From Saprospiraceae bacterium (lineage in GTDB: Bacteria; Bacteroidota; Bacteroidia; Chitinophagales; Saprospiraceae), in contig JANQRV010000120.1 of assembly GCA_028284395.1 (NCBI GenBank), forward strand, positions 1-64,000: a stretch of DNA of 64,000 nt. Reading direction: 5' to 3'. Positions 36,499 through 46,775 of this stretch are shown piece after piece (positions within the stretch are counted from its first letter, which is position 1; each line of letters begins with the position of its first letter). The translations under genes and the position numbers were made by a program. Under the pieces are notes generated by a model. That model was not told the DNA's origin. It saw nothing but the letters and a program-made list of their open reading frames with translations, and ran no database searches.

Positions 36499-37396
36499 GT
36501 TGTCCTCGATATTTCTCCCATCGTTCTTTTTCTTTTCGCATAAATCGTTCAAATTTGGGCGGTGCTTCTATTGAAACTTCTTGAATTTGTTGTGTTATTG
36601 GGTGGGTGAAAGTTAATTGGACTGCAGCAAGGAACAGCCCTTTGCCTTTCATTATCAGGCCATTTTGACCATAGATCTTATCTCCAAGAATCGGGTGTCC
36701 AATGGTAGATAAATGAATGCGCAGTTGATGAGTGCGACCTGTTTCTGGCCAAAGGTTCAAAAGTGAAAGTCGTTCACTTCTTAAAGATGGAACCGTATCA
36801 ATGAGTTGATATTTTGTAATCGACCTTTTGTTTTTTATTGGGAGTAAAATCTCCCCATCCGAAACTTTCGGTTTGCCAATGACTACTGCTTGATATCGCT
36901 TACGAATTAGTCTCTTCTCAAATTGTCGACCTAGTTCAATAAGGGTTTCGGGTGTTTTGGCGACCAGCAATAACCCGGAGGTAGATTTGTCCAATCGGTG
37001 AGCGGGACGGGGAGAAAGGTAAGCATTTGGCTGTGGAGAAGGGGTCAAATTGAAAGGTAGTGCATTTGTTACGGTACGATAAAGATTACCGCTAACAATG
37101 AGTCCTGCCGGTTTTTGGATAACGGCAAGAAAATTGTCTTCGTAAATGATTGGTATGGAATGTGAAAAGACTTTCGGTCGAGTGTGTTCTGATTCAATCA
37201 AGTGGACTATAAATCCACTTTCAACCCAATCTCCTGTTTTTCCTATTTTTCCATTCAGGAAAATGGTCCCTTTTTTGATTGCTTTTTTAGTGCCTTTCCT
37301 GGAAAAGATGAATCCAGGAAACAGTCCTACGGCATAGTCGCTAAGTCTTTCCTTTTGAATATTGGGAGGCACGATGTGCTCTTGCAGAATCTTCAT
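36476..37396 (-). CDS. RluA family pseudouridine synthase (first of two)
   Basis: Isomerises uridine to pseudouridine in rRNA or tRNA. 306 residues: an N-terminal S4-like part (about 15-75, SRKGTKKAIKKGTIFLNGK), then the catalytic core with PAHRLDKSTSGLLLVAKT (catalytic Asp in HRLD), TGRTHQLRIHLSTIGHPILGD and a C-terminal EAPPKFERFM. Its ATG overlaps the stop of the upstream PD40 gene by 4 nt (ATGA type), which suggests translational coupling. The target base is not deducible. Confidence 0.92.
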   Translation of the reverse strand: MKILQEHIVPPNIQKERLSDYAVGLFPGFIFSRKGTKKAIKKGTIFLNGKIGKTGDWVESGFIVHLIESEHTRPKVFSHSIPIIYEDNFLAVIQKPAGLIVSGNLYRTVTNALPFNLTPSPQPNAYLSPRPAHRLDKSTSGLLLVAKTPETLIELGRQFEKRLIRKRYQAVVIGKPKVSDGEILLPIKNKRSITKYQLIDTVPSLRSERLSLLNLWPETGRTHQLRIHLSTIGHPILGDKIYGQNGLIMKGKGLFLAAVQLTFTHPITQQIQEVSIEAPPKFERFMRKEKERWEKYRGQPKTVPNS

Positions 37397-39609
37397 CTTC
37401 GACTCAAGTAGTTCTGAAGGTCAGGAAAGTAATCCACGTTTCTTTTGATGAGATCGGTGGTTGCTCTCATACCAAAAAGGTAAGGAACAATAAAGGCGTC
37501 TGGAGCTCCATTTTTTCTAAGCTTCTCCTTCATTGCTTTGGCGCCGGTATAAGTATGAAAGGCACCAACGGTATATCGGTAGTAAGGTCCACTCCCACTT
37601 TTTTCTGCCATAGGCCAGTCATATTGATCTATAATTTTACTGGTTATAGGCCCTTTTAAGGAGACGATCTGTACCTTATAAAAACAGTTAGAGTTGGAGG
37701 GCGTAGAAGCGAGCGCTGCTTTTTGGGCTGCTTCTTCTAAACTTGGCGTATATTCATTGAGTGGTTTTCCACGTGAAGAGACGAAGGAAAAGACCATGAA
37801 GTCTTCAAAGCCGGAACAAAGTGCCCGGACAAAAATTCTTGACCTTGCAATCCCGCCTCTTTCCAGATAGGAAGCTGCTTTTTCGCCATAGGCGATTCCG
37901 TCAGCTAGGTCAGTGCCCGTAAATTGACTTTCCGGCTTGTAAACGGATATGACCAGATGCAGAGAAGGGTCACTATGTAATTCTTCACCAATCCGATTGA
38001 TCTGGTCACGGTCTTCACGACTAAAATCTCCTGAGGTTGCCGGGCGGAGTATGGGATTGATACCAACAATGGAGAAGTTGTTATCAGGTCGGGGTTTATC
38101 GAAGTTGACCACGTGGCTCGGAGGTTTTTCTTTATAAATGTCATTACGATTGATTTCTGGGACCGGAGGATCAATGACCGGATCTGGATTCGCTGGTGGA
38201 AGATCAGAGCGTTTAGGGCTTTGCCTTACGACTGGAGGAGGTGGAAGTGGTGGCGGTACGTAATCCATCTCATCAAGGTATTCTTTGAAGTATGCAGAAT
38301 AGAGATCTCTTTGTCCTTCTCCATCTGAACGTGAAGAACAGAAAAACCCCGTGAAGCCGTCCCGAGCCAGGCGAAAATAAGTGTCATCGCCTGCAGAATT
38401 AATAGGCATTCCTAAGTTAAACGAAGGTATCCAGCGCTGTTTTTCAACCAGAAAAATGGTTTTGAAAACGTCAAAGCCCCCGATGCTCTTTTCACTATCA
38501 TTGGAGCTGTAGTAAAGCGTTCGGCCATCTCTAGCCAGGAATGGCGTAATTTCATCATATTCAGTGTTAACATCTGGCCCTAGGTTTTTAGGGGCGCTCC
38601 AGCCTCCGTCGGGCGACTTTGTTATCTTATAAATATCATATCCTCCAAAACCTCCTAATTGACGACTGGAAAACAGAATGGAGGTATCACTGGCAATAAA
38701 TAGCATTCCGTCACCGGCTTTCGGATTAATTGGACTAACAAAGGGCGTAGTGGAGATGCTTCTTTCTTCAATGGTTTTAAACGTATCGATGAATATTTCT
38801 CCTTGATTCAGTCGCCAGCCTTTAAAATAGAAAAGTGAGTTTCCTTTCGTATTAAAATCCAATAAGATGTCGTGGCCGGAGCTATTAATAAAATAGTGAA
38901 GGGGCTCGGGGTCCGCCCAAAAACCACCCTTTTGACGGCAAGAAAACATGTCACTTTGATAGTTGCCATATACATCATCAATATTGCCGTTCTGATCTCG
39001 TTTTCCGCCCATATTATTTTCTCGAATTGAAGAAAAATACAATACGTTCTGGTGATTAGGACTGATTACTGGAGCAAACTCATCGTATTTAGTATTGACG
39101 CTTCTACCAAGGTTTTCAACAACGGCCAGGCCACTCTTATATTTGAACTCTAATCCATTGGAGCATCTTCTAATGGCATCAATTACCATTTTTCTCTGAT
39201 TGTCATTGGGTCTGAGGTTTTTCAAGTATATCTTGTACCATTTGACTGCTTCAGAAAACTCTGTTCGCGAATGGTAAATCCTGGCTTTATACCAAAGAGC
39301 TTCCGGGTAACTAGCTTCCTCAGAATCAAGTATTTGATTGATGATTGAGAGTGATTGATTGAGATTGTTAACCTGATAGTAGCTAATGGCCAGGCAAAGC
39401 TTTGCTTCTGAATCCTGACGCAACAATTTCCTGGCTCCGGCCAGCGTTGCCACAACTTCTTCATACTTTCCCTTTTGGAAAAACAAGAGGGCGTCTTCCT
39501 TTTTGTCATAAAGAGATTTCTGTGCAGACAGCAGGCCCCATCCCGCAGCTGTTAAGAACATAGTAAAAAATAAGTTCTGCAGCATAAAACGGTAAGTTTG
39601 AATTTTCAA
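37393..39609 (-). CDS. Exported TPR / PD40 beta-propeller protein with OmpA-like and SPOR-like tail
   Basis: 738 residues from a TTG at 39607-39609; the ATG at 39585 is the alternative, but it loses the basic n-region of the signal peptide, which ends at LLSAQ. Order: TPR repeats (about 30-150), PD40/WD40-like propeller blades (about 170-440; FAPVISPNHQNVLYFSS, SSRQLGGFGGYDIYKI, ITPFLARDGRTLYYSSN), a proline-rich linker (PPPLPPPP), a degenerate OmpA-like domain (about 530-620) and a C-terminal segment resembling a SPOR repeat (FYKVQIVSL, YYRYTVGAFHTYTGAKAMKEKL). PorE of the type IX system has a similar TPR-propeller-OmpA order, but here there is no lipobox. Likely envelope-associated. Confidence 0.8.
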   Translation of the reverse strand: MKIQTYRFMLQNLFFTMFLTAAGWGLLSAQKSLYDKKEDALLFFQKGKYEEVVATLAGARKLLRQDSEAKLCLAISYYQVNNLNQSLSIINQILDSEEASYPEALWYKARIYHSRTEFSEAVKWYKIYLKNLRPNDNQRKMVIDAIRRCSNGLEFKYKSGLAVVENLGRSVNTKYDEFAPVISPNHQNVLYFSSIRENNMGGKRDQNGNIDDVYGNYQSDMFSCRQKGGFWADPEPLHYFINSSGHDILLDFNTKGNSLFYFKGWRLNQGEIFIDTFKTIEERSISTTPFVSPINPKAGDGMLFIASDTSILFSSRQLGGFGGYDIYKITKSPDGGWSAPKNLGPDVNTEYDEITPFLARDGRTLYYSSNDSEKSIGGFDVFKTIFLVEKQRWIPSFNLGMPINSAGDDTYFRLARDGFTGFFCSSRSDGEGQRDLYSAYFKEYLDEMDYVPPPLPPPPVVRQSPKRSDLPPANPDPVIDPPVPEINRNDIYKEKPPSHVVNFDKPRPDNNFSIVGINPILRPATSGDFSREDRDQINRIGEELHSDPSLHLVISVYKPESQFTGTDLADGIAYGEKAASYLERGGIARSRIFVRALCSGFEDFMVFSFVSSRGKPLNEYTPSLEEAAQKAALASTPSNSNCFYKVQIVSLKGPITSKIIDQYDWPMAEKSGSGPYYRYTVGAFHTYTGAKAMKEKLRKNGAPDAFIVPYLFGMRATTDLIKRNVDYFPDLQNYLSRR

Positions 39610-39644
39610 ATATTGAGCTATTGAGCAAACTTAAACCAGATCCG

Positions 39645-41021
39645 TTATATTGTTATAGAGTCGTCAAATTGTTCTAGATAATCTCCTATTTTTCTAAGAA
39701 AAGATCCACCCAAAAATCCATCGACGATACGATGATCGTATGATAGGGAAAGGAACATCATATGTCTAATGGCGATAAGGTCGCCATATTGTGTCTCAAC
39801 GACTGCCGGTTTCTTACGAATTGCACCCACCGCTAAAATAGCCACTTGCGGCTGATTGATAATCGGAGTACCCATCACGTTGCCAAAGGTACCAACGTTT
39901 GTGACCGTGAAGGTACCGTCTTGAATTTCTGTAGGTTGAAGTTTATTTTTTCTGGCACGCAATGCCAAATCATTCACCGTCTTTGCCAACCCAAGGAGGT
40001 TCAATTGGTCGGCGTTTTTGATGACGGGGACGATCAGATTTCCACTTGGCAATGCCGTTGCCATCCCAATATTGATGTTTTTCTTTTTGATGATTTTATT
40101 GCCATCCAAGGAAATATTTACCATTGGGAAGTCCTGTAATGCTTTCGTTACTGCTTGAATAAAGATCGGTGTAAAAGTGAATTTCTCGCCGTGTGTTTTT
40201 AGAAAACTCTCCTTTATCCGATTTCTCCAATTGACTATATCCGTGACATCTACTTCGATGAATGAAGTGACGTGTGGAGAAGTATGTTTAGACATGACCA
40301 TGTGATCGGCAATTAAGCGTCTCATCCGATCCATTTCAATGATTTCCTCCCCACCATTCGTTGGAACAGTTGGCATTGAAGTAGGTTGTAACTCTCTTTT
40401 AGGTGGAGTCACTGTCTGTCGATGCCCTACATCAACTGTGATCTCATCATGTGTTGTTTTGGTCGCAGATGTTGGCCTGGTGCGAAGATAATTGAAGAGA
40501 TCTTTTTTGGTGAGTCTTCCTCCTTTACCGGTACCTGGCACACGGTCAAGCTCTGCGAGGCTAATGTTTTCTTTTTTTGCTATATTTTTTACCAGGGGTG
40601 AGTAAAACCGTTGATTGGTTTGGGAAGGGTCAACTGCCAATGCTACCTGTGAGCTCATCGTTTTTTGAGGCACGGGATCTTCATTCTGGTCAGAACCTGG
40701 GGCATGACCATTTCCGTTGGCAGTAAGGTTTTGAGCAGGAGCTGGCCTTTCCGGATGGATGCCTGCGGATTCCTCCTCAACTTCGGTAGAAATGACGGCG
40801 ATGATTTTGCCTATTTCTACGACATCATTTTCCTGGAATAGAATTTCAGAGAGTACACCGCTCACGGGAGAGGGGATCTCCGAATCTACCTTATCAGTAG
40901 CAATCTCGAGGATCGTATCATCAATTTCGATGGAATCTCCGACTTTTTTTACCCATTTCAGGATAGTAGCTTCCATGATACTCTCTCCCATCTTAGGCAT
41001 GATAAGATTGAATTTTGCCAT
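39645..41021 (-). CDS. 2-oxo acid dehydrogenase E2 (dihydrolipoamide acyltransferase)
   Basis: Acyl-transferring core of a 2-oxo acid dehydrogenase complex. 458 residues: lipoyl domain (1-80; lipoyl lysine in ATDKVDSE, about 44), a flexible linker, E3-binding domain (about 140-175; SPLVKNIAKKENISLAELDRVPGTGKGGRLTKKDL pattern), and a catalytic domain with LSYDHRIVDG (catalytic His and Asp) near the end. Which oxo acid is used (branched-chain, pyruvate or 2-oxoglutarate) is not clear; the sequence style fits branched-chain or pyruvate types. No E1 or E3 gene is adjacent. 35 nt upstream of the PD40 gene in the same direction. Confidence 0.92.
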   Translation of the reverse strand: MAKFNLIMPKMGESIMEATILKWVKKVGDSIEIDDTILEIATDKVDSEIPSPVSGVLSEILFQENDVVEIGKIIAVISTEVEEESAGIHPERPAPAQNLTANGNGHAPGSDQNEDPVPQKTMSSQVALAVDPSQTNQRFYSPLVKNIAKKENISLAELDRVPGTGKGGRLTKKDLFNYLRTRPTSATKTTHDEITVDVGHRQTVTPPKRELQPTSMPTVPTNGGEEIIEMDRMRRLIADHMVMSKHTSPHVTSFIEVDVTDIVNWRNRIKESFLKTHGEKFTFTPIFIQAVTKALQDFPMVNISLDGNKIIKKKNINIGMATALPSGNLIVPVIKNADQLNLLGLAKTVNDLALRARKNKLQPTEIQDGTFTVTNVGTFGNVMGTPIINQPQVAILAVGAIRKKPAVVETQYGDLIAIRHMMFLSLSYDHRIVDGFLGGSFLRKIGDYLEQFDDSITI

Positions 41022-41112
41022 CTGCTCATTTTTTATTTTGGTTAAGGCAACACAAAATTAGCTTAATATTGTGGTTTAGCAAAATACTCCCAAGTAGGTG
41101 TGGAGAGAAGAA

Positions 41113-42363
41113 TTACAGGGGATAATTTTGATTGACAAACTCCCGGATCATATTCAAGGCTTTGTTCCCGGTATATTGAATATTTTTCAATCTATTCTTA
41201 CTGAGCTGTAGCTTTTGTGTATTGATGATTCGATGATTTCCAATGGCCATCCAGATCGTACCAACCGGTTTTTCCGGGCTACCTCCACCCGGGCCTGCAA
41301 TACCAGAAATAGCAATAGCCAGGTCTGATCCCAGTTGGTGGAGGCTTCCTCTAACCATTTCCGTCACAGTTTGTTCGCTAACTGCTCCAAAGGATTCGAG
41401 TGTTTCTTGGTTGACATTCAGTTGCTGCATTTTGACATCATTGGAGTAGGCGACTATGCCTCCTTTGAAATAGGTGGAAGAACCAGGAATTGTAGTGATC
41501 AGGTGTGAAACATATCCGCCCGTACAACTTTCGGCGGTGGAGAGCATGAGTCCTTTATCCCGAAGTAGTTGGCCGACGGCTTCTTCCAATTTTATTTCGC
41601 CATGGCCATAGACCAAGTCACTGATGGCATTGCTCAATTCCATGGCTTTCTGCTCAATTTCTACTTCAATTTGTGCTTGATCTGATCCGACGGCCGTTAG
41701 TCGAAGACGAACATGACCTAGGTTTGGCAAGTAAGCAAGTTTAATGTGAGAGGGTAGTGATTCCTCAAAATCTTGGATCCGGACGGCAATTCGGGATTCT
41801 CCCTCACCTGCTGTCAGTATGGTACGATGAGCGATCGGCTGTCCAGGAAATCTAGATTGTAATTTCGGGATTACTTCGTTTTCCATCAAGTATCTCATCT
41901 CATAAGGAACACCAGGCATGGAAACTAAAACTTTTTCATTTTTCTCGAACCACATGCCCGGAGCGGTTCCCATTTTATTATTTAAGATACTTGCTTTATT
42001 TGGGAGATAACACTGTGCTTTGTGAGCAGGAGTTGTTTCCCGCCCCCATTTTTCAAATAACTTTAGAATCTTTTCATAAGTCGGTTGATGAAACTCTAAT
42101 TTGCATTGAAATAGCTCTGCCAAGGAATTCTTGGTAATGTCATCTTTAGTTGGACCCAGACCACCTGTAAGGAGAACCACATCTGCTCGATCAAGGGAAC
42201 GACGCACTGTATCGGTGATCTGTTCTTCATCATCGCCGATCGAATTGATTTGCGAAACATGGGCACCTATCAAATTTAGTTGGCCGGCCATCCAGGCTGA
42301 ATTGGTGTCGATAATTTGGCCGATCAGGATTTCATCCCCGATGGTAATGATATGTACATTCAT
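41113..42363 (-). CDS. cinA: CinA family protein (nicotinamide-nucleotide amidase type)
   Basis: 416 residues with two domains: an N-terminal MoaB-like domain (1-170; TIGDEILIGQIIDTNSAWMA, LTGGLGPTKDDITK) and a C-terminal CinA/PncC domain (about 255-416; STAESCTGGYVSHLITTIPGSS, AISGIAGPGGGSPEKPVGTIW). Members deamidate nicotinamide mononucleotide in NAD recycling; the N-terminal domain can act as ADP-ribose pyrophosphatase. Overlaps birA by 4 nt. Confidence 0.93.
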   Translation of the reverse strand: MNVHIITIGDEILIGQIIDTNSAWMAGQLNLIGAHVSQINSIGDDEEQITDTVRRSLDRADVVLLTGGLGPTKDDITKNSLAELFQCKLEFHQPTYEKILKLFEKWGRETTPAHKAQCYLPNKASILNNKMGTAPGMWFEKNEKVLVSMPGVPYEMRYLMENEVIPKLQSRFPGQPIAHRTILTAGEGESRIAVRIQDFEESLPSHIKLAYLPNLGHVRLRLTAVGSDQAQIEVEIEQKAMELSNAISDLVYGHGEIKLEEAVGQLLRDKGLMLSTAESCTGGYVSHLITTIPGSSTYFKGGIVAYSNDVKMQQLNVNQETLESFGAVSEQTVTEMVRGSLHQLGSDLAIAISGIAGPGGGSPEKPVGTIWMAIGNHRIINTQKLQLSKNRLKNIQYTGNKALNMIREFVNQNYPL

Positions 42364-43121
42364 AAAAAGGTAATTTCCTTGACGGCGAATTGTCGTTTCT
42401 GTCCGTTTTCTTCCAAAATCAAATGACCGGTTTTTGAGATACCTGTTATAGAACCCTTAAAAATTCGGCCTTGTAAATCCTTATAGTTCGATAATTCGTT
42501 TATCCGGAAGAGTTGGTGAAGATATTCCTCTTCAATTTGTTTCCACTTTTTTTGTTTTAAGAGCAAATAGACCTGCTCGATTTCATGGCATAATTGAGGA
42601 ATTAACAAATCTAAGTGGAACTCTTTACCAGATTCTATCGTAAGGGAAGTAGGGTTGGGTATGGCTGAAGAGAAGGACGCTTGATTAATATTAATACCAA
42701 TCCCAGCGATGCTCGATTGAATACTTCTATTGGAAATTGTGTTTTGAATTAGAATACCAGCTATCTTTTTGTTGTTTACATAAATATCATTTGGCCATTT
42801 AATTTTAACGGTGTTATTGGTGAGTTGTTTAACGATGAAGTTGCGAACTCCGATGGAGATCGCCTGACTCAGTTTAAACTGTTGGGTCGGAGCTAAGAAA
42901 AGTGGGTACAGAATAATGCTTAAAGAAATGTTTTTGCCAGGGGAGCTTTCCCAAATACTGCCAATTTGTCCTTTTCCGGCATATTGATTGTATGTAGAAA
43001 TGACAGTTCCTTCAAATGGATTGCTTTTTGCTAATAGTTTTTGTGCATAGACATTTGTTGAATCCAGGGTTTCGAAATGCTCCAAAACCCTACCGATAAA
43101 AAGTGTATTTATGTTGGACAA
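42360..43121 (-). CDS. birA: Biotin--[acetyl-CoA-carboxylase] ligase
   Basis: Attaches biotin to the biotin carboxyl carrier protein. 253 residues: GKGQIGSIWESSPGKNISLSI (biotinyl-AMP loop, about 49-69) and KIKWPNDIYVNNKKIAGILIQ (about 104-125). It has no N-terminal winged-helix repressor domain, so it is a monofunctional ligase. The start is a TTG at 43119-43121, with an in-frame stop (TAG) a few codons upstream. First gene of the minus-strand run birA-cinA-E2-PD40-rluA. Confidence 0.93.
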   Translation of the reverse strand: MSNINTLFIGRVLEHFETLDSTNVYAQKLLAKSNPFEGTVISTYNQYAGKGQIGSIWESSPGKNISLSIILYPLFLAPTQQFKLSQAISIGVRNFIVKQLTNNTVKIKWPNDIYVNNKKIAGILIQNTISNRSIQSSIAGIGININQASFSSAIPNPTSLTIESGKEFHLDLLIPQLCHEIEQVYLLLKQKKWKQIEEEYLHQLFRINELSNYKDLQGRIFKGSITGISKTGHLILEENGQKRQFAVKEITFL

Positions 43122-43224
43122 TAGCTAATTATTTTGCTACCTTAGTGAGTAGTGCTGATAAATAATTTAGAAATAATAGTTGGATTCTTGATTTCTAAAT
43201 CTTCACAAAACTATAAAACAGAAT

Positions 43225-43611
43225 TTGAATACTCAATTAGATTTACAATCAAAAGAACTTGCCTTAGAAGAATTTAACGATTTAATCATTGACAGTATTC
43301 AAGACATAAAAGGTAAAAATATTGTCAAATTAGATTTGAGAAAGATAGAGGATGCGCCGACGGACTTTTTCATCATTTGTGAAGGTGATTCCAACACACA
43401 GGTCAAAGCGATATCTAACAATATTTCCAAGAGATTAAAAGCTGAAGCAGGGACAAAACCCTTTCACGTAGAGGGTTTGCAGAATGGTAAGTGGGTATGC
43501 ATTGATTACCTTTCTACAGTCGTTCATGTCTTTTATGCTGAAACCAGAAGGTTTTATGAGTTAGAGGCTTTGTGGAGCGATGCGGAATTTACAGAGTACG
43601 AAACCTTATAA
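43225..43611 (+). CDS. rsfS: Ribosomal silencing factor RsfS
   Basis: Binds ribosomal protein uL14 and blocks subunit joining when nutrients are short. 128 residues with the family core: GKNIVKLDLRKIEDAPTDFFIICEGDSNTQVKAI, then HVEGLQNGKWVCIDYLSTVVHVF and the C-terminal YELEALWSDAE. Starts at a TTG (43225-43227); no ATG precedes the conserved region. Followed by ftsH after about 170 nt, a common Bacteroidota order. Confidence 0.92.
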   Translation: MNTQLDLQSKELALEEFNDLIIDSIQDIKGKNIVKLDLRKIEDAPTDFFIICEGDSNTQVKAISNNISKRLKAEAGTKPFHVEGLQNGKWVCIDYLSTVVHVFYAETRRFYELEALWSDAEFTEYETL

Positions 43612-43780
43612 TGTTTTTGGCCTTAAGACGAACGAAAATGTCTTCCGTTTGTTCTTTACTTTGAACTTTATAGAACTCCATTTACATTTTACTACAATTA
43701 ATTTTGATACTGCAGGAAGGATTATTGGATAAAGATGCTTCAGGTAGAGATCACCAAAGCTTAGATTAAAGAGATTTTTG

Positions 43781-45823
43781 ATGAACAGTAATAATAATCA
43801 GAATAACAATAACAAGCCCAAAGGAGGTGGTCCCAGATTCAACTCTTTTTGGATATATGCTGTTATTGGCGTGGTGATACTGGTTCTTAACTTCTTCACA
43901 TACGCGCAAAATCAACGAGAGTCTATTTCGTTGAATCGCCTTGAGACGATGCTTAGAGATGGTGACATAGAACGTTTGGTAGTGGTGAACCAAGAGATTG
44001 CTCAGATATATTTGAAGGAATCGGCTGATCAAGGGAAATACGATGACGCCAATAGAAACAGCCTGGGAGGGCAGAGATACCATTATTATATAGAAGATAT
44101 TGGTGACTACAAAGTATTCTCTGATTACATCAGAGAATGGCAAGACGATGCTGGGATTCCAAGAGAAGAACGAATTTACCCCAAGAACGAAAGGAAGCAT
44201 AACTGGTTACCAATTCTTCTTAACTGGTTTCTACCATTTGCGATCATCATTGCTATTTGGATTTTTATCATGCGACGGGTAGGCGGTGGTGCCGGTGGTG
44301 CCGGTGCCCAAATTTTCAACATTGGGAAATCTAAGGCCACCTTGTTCGATCAGAATTCCAAAGTGACAGTTACTTTCGAAGACGTTGCCGGGCTAGACGA
44401 AGCAAAAGAAGAAGTAATGGAAGTTGTAGACTTCCTGAAGAATCCCAAAAAGTATACTTCTCTTGGAGGTAAGATTCCTAAAGGTGTGCTTCTCGTTGGT
44501 CCTCCCGGTACCGGTAAGACTTTGCTTGCTAAGGCTGTGGCGGGAGAAGCTGGTGTACCTTTCTTTTCGATTTCTGGTTCTGATTTTGTTGAAATGTTTG
44601 TAGGGGTAGGCGCATCAAGAGTAAGAGATCTATTCAAACAGGCAAGGGAAAAGGCTCCTTGTATCGTATTCATCGATGAAATCGATGCAATTGGTAGAGC
44701 TAGAGGCCGATCTGGCTTCCAAGGCGGGAATGATGAGCGAGAGAATACGCTCAATCAGCTGCTAGTTGAAATGGATGGATTCAGCACTGACAAAGGAGTA
44801 ATTTTGATGGCTGCGACTAACAGGCCCGACGTATTAGATAATGCCTTACTTCGTCCAGGGCGCTTTGATCGACAGATCTCAATTGACAGGCCGGATCTCA
44901 AAGGGAGGGAGGCTATCTTCGAAGTGCATTTGAAGACCATCAAGATTGATAAAGAAGTCAATGCTAAAGTTCTATCGGAGATGACACCCGGGTTTGCGGG
45001 AGCCGATATCATGAATGTTTGTAACGAAGCGGCGTTGGTGGCTGCCCGGCATAATAAGAAGGCCGTTGGAATGGAAGACTTCAATTATGCCTTGGACCGA
45101 GTTATCGGAGGGTTAGAGAAGAAGAACAAATTGATCTCACCGGAAGAAAAAGAAATCATTGCTTATCATGAAGCTGGGCATACGATCTGCGGTTGGTTTT
45201 TAGAATATGCTCATCCATTGGTCAAAGTGACCATTGTGCCGCGTGGTGTTGCAGCATTGGGATATGCGCAATATTTACCGAGAGATCAGTATTTGTATCG
45301 GACTGAACAGCTATTGGATGAAATGACTGCTACCTTGGGAGGTCGCGCTGCTGAAGATATTATGTTCGGCAAGATTTCAACGGGTGCAGTAAACGATTTG
45401 GAACGAGTTACCAAAATGGCATACGCGATTGTTTCCATCTATGGAATGAATAATAAAGTGGGACAAATCTCCTTTCATGATCCTCAAGGGCAGTATCAAT
45501 TTCAAAAACCTTATTCCGACGATACGGCAAATCTGATTGATGAGGAAGTGAGAAAATTAGTGGATTCTCAATATGAGAGGGCGAAAAATCTACTAATTGA
45601 ATACAAAGACAAATTGATTCTTTTGTCCAAAGAACTATTGGCAAAAGAAGTTTTACTAAAGTCTGATGTTGAAAAATTGATTGGTAGTCGACCATTTTCC
45701 AAAGTAGTAGTTGAAGAAGAAACTGAAGTAGAGGTTGAGAGAGAGCAGGGCACTAATAGTACTTCAGATGAACAGCCCAATACCGAAGGCAGAGACATCC
45801 CTAAGGATGAAAAAGAGGAGTAG
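43781..45823 (+). CDS. ftsH: ATP-dependent zinc metalloprotease FtsH
   Basis: Membrane AAA protease for quality control. 680 residues from the ATG at 43781 (a TTG directly before it extends the frame). Asn-rich N-terminus, membrane helix at about 20-38, periplasmic loop, second helix at about 145-165, AAA domain with Walker A GPPGTGKT (about 240), Walker [13 protein letters not shown] and the [22 protein letters not shown], and protease site HEAGH (about 463-467) with a later [12 protein letters not shown]. An acidic Glu-rich tail follows. Confidence 0.96.
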   Translation: MNSNNNQNNNNKPKGGGPRFNSFWIYAVIGVVILVLNFFTYAQNQRESISLNRLETMLRDGDIERLVVVNQEIAQIYLKESADQGKYDDANRNSLGGQRYHYYIEDIGDYKVFSDYIREWQDDAGIPREERIYPKNERKHNWLPILLNWFLPFAIIIAIWIFIMRRVGGGAGGAGAQIFNIGKSKATLFDQNSKVTVTFEDVAGLDEAKEEVMEVVDFLKNPKKYTSLGGKIPKGVLLVGPPGTGKTLLAKAVAGEAGVPFFSISGSDFVEMFVGVGASRVRDLFKQAREKAPCIVFIDEIDAIGRARGRSGFQGGNDERENTLNQLLVEMDGFSTDKGVILMAATNRPDVLDNALLRPGRFDRQISIDRPDLKGREAIFEVHLKTIKIDKEVNAKVLSEMTPGFAGADIMNVCNEAALVAARHNKKAVGMEDFNYALDRVIGGLEKKNKLISPEEKEIIAYHEAGHTICGWFLEYAHPLVKVTIVPRGVAALGYAQYLPRDQYLYRTEQLLDEMTATLGGRAAEDIMFGKISTGAVNDLERVTKMAYAIVSIYGMNNKVGQISFHDPQGQYQFQKPYSDDTANLIDEEVRKLVDSQYERAKNLLIEYKDKLILLSKELLAKEVLLKSDVEKLIGSRPFSKVVVEEETEVEVEREQGTNSTSDEQPNTEGRDIPKDEKEE

Positions 45824-45859
45824 GTTTAACATAAAAGATTAGATTACCTACATATTTTT

Positions 45860-45867
45860 TATCTTTG
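45860..45867 (+). promoter_or_regulatory. Candidate -7 box (TATCTTTG) of the peroxiredoxin gene
   Basis: An exact match to the Bacteroidota consensus TAnnTTTG, 41 nt before the ATG at 45909. The expected TTG about 19 nt upstream is not clear (GATTA is present), so only the -7 box is claimed. Confidence 0.45.
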
Positions 45868-45908
45868 CAGCAAATTTTTGTAAATACAGATCGTTAAATC
45901 CACACATT

Positions 45909-46379
45909 ATGTCAATAAGTATTGGCGACACCGCGCCGGCTTTCACGCTTATTAATACTGAAAAGAAGGAAGTTTCATTGGAAAACTACAGAGGAAAGAA
46001 CGTTGTTTTGTTATTTTTCCCGATGGCATTCACTGGCGTATGCACGAAGGAACTTTGTAGCATGAGAGACAACATTTCTGAATACTCGAATTTAGATGCT
46101 GATATTTTGGCTATTTCCGTAGACTCTCCATTTACTCTTGGAAAATTCAAAAGTGATCAAGGGCTGAACTTCCCATTACTTTCAGATTTCAATAAAGAGG
46201 TTTCTCGGGCATATGGTAGTATTTACGAGGAATTTGTACTGGGTTTGAAAGGTGTTTCCAAACGCTCAGCTTTTGTTATTGATAAGGAGGGAACGGTTCA
46301 GTACGCGGAAGTTTTGGAAAGTGCTGGGGACTTACCTGACTTTTCAGCTGTAAAAGATACTTTGGCAAAGTTGAATTAA
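45909..46379 (+). CDS. Peroxiredoxin (AhpE/AhpC-TSA type)
   Basis: Thiol peroxidase. 156 residues with the peroxidatic cysteine in FTGVCTKELC (Cys45; Cys50 close by) and the catalytic PMAFT segment (Pro38, Thr42). The protein begins IGDTAPAFTLINTEKKEVSLENYRGK, as in single-domain AhpE-like members. Has its own candidate promoter at 45860. A second peroxiredoxin (bcp) lies 3 kb downstream. Confidence 0.9.
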   Translation: MSISIGDTAPAFTLINTEKKEVSLENYRGKNVVLLFFPMAFTGVCTKELCSMRDNISEYSNLDADILAISVDSPFTLGKFKSDQGLNFPLLSDFNKEVSRAYGSIYEEFVLGLKGVSKRSAFVIDKEGTVQYAEVLESAGDLPDFSAVKDTLAKLN

Positions 46380-46425
46380 TTTGATTTTTCTTTTTGTATA
46401 ATCCCATAATCTTAATCGTACCAAT

Positions 46426-46722
46426 ATGATCAGAAACAATTCTTACGAAGAAATGGAGGAAATTTTAGTAGAGGAGGAAATTGCGGATACAGATACAAAA
46501 GATCCTTCTCAACTGGTTGTATATAACGACGATCAAAACACTTTTGATTGGGTGATTCAATGTTTTATGGAGATTTTAGGCCATTCGCATACGCAGGCTG
46601 AGCAGCTGTCGCTTTTGATTCACTTCAAGGGTAAAGCTACTGTTAAGACTGCTCCGAAGACGATTCTAAAGCCTAAGAAAGAAGCACTCATCGATCGCGG
46701 ACTTTCTGCAGTAATTGACTAG
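46426..46722 (+). CDS. clpS: ClpS, adaptor of the Clp protease
   Basis: Delivers N-end-rule substrates (Leu, Phe, Trp or Tyr at the N-terminus) to ClpAP. 98 residues: a flexible acidic N-terminus, then LVVYNDDQNTFDWVIQCFMEILGHSHTQAEQLSLLIHFKGKA, the ClpS core with the conserved YNDD and the N-degron pocket. The gene is directly followed by aat, the transferase that makes such N-degrons. Confidence 0.92.
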   Translation: MIRNNSYEEMEEILVEEEIADTDTKDPSQLVVYNDDQNTFDWVIQCFMEILGHSHTQAEQLSLLIHFKGKATVKTAPKTILKPKKEALIDRGLSAVID

Positions 46723-46775
46723 AGAGTAGCGAATAAAAATATACTGTACTTTCTAACCATCTTACCATTTTGTAG

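Noticed and set aside
37766-37779. TTCCACGTGAAG in the PD40 gene as parS
   Set aside because: Too many mismatches outside the CACGTG core.
43766-44200. 144-aa minus-strand ORF opposite ftsH
   Set aside because: Shadow of the well-supported ftsH frame.
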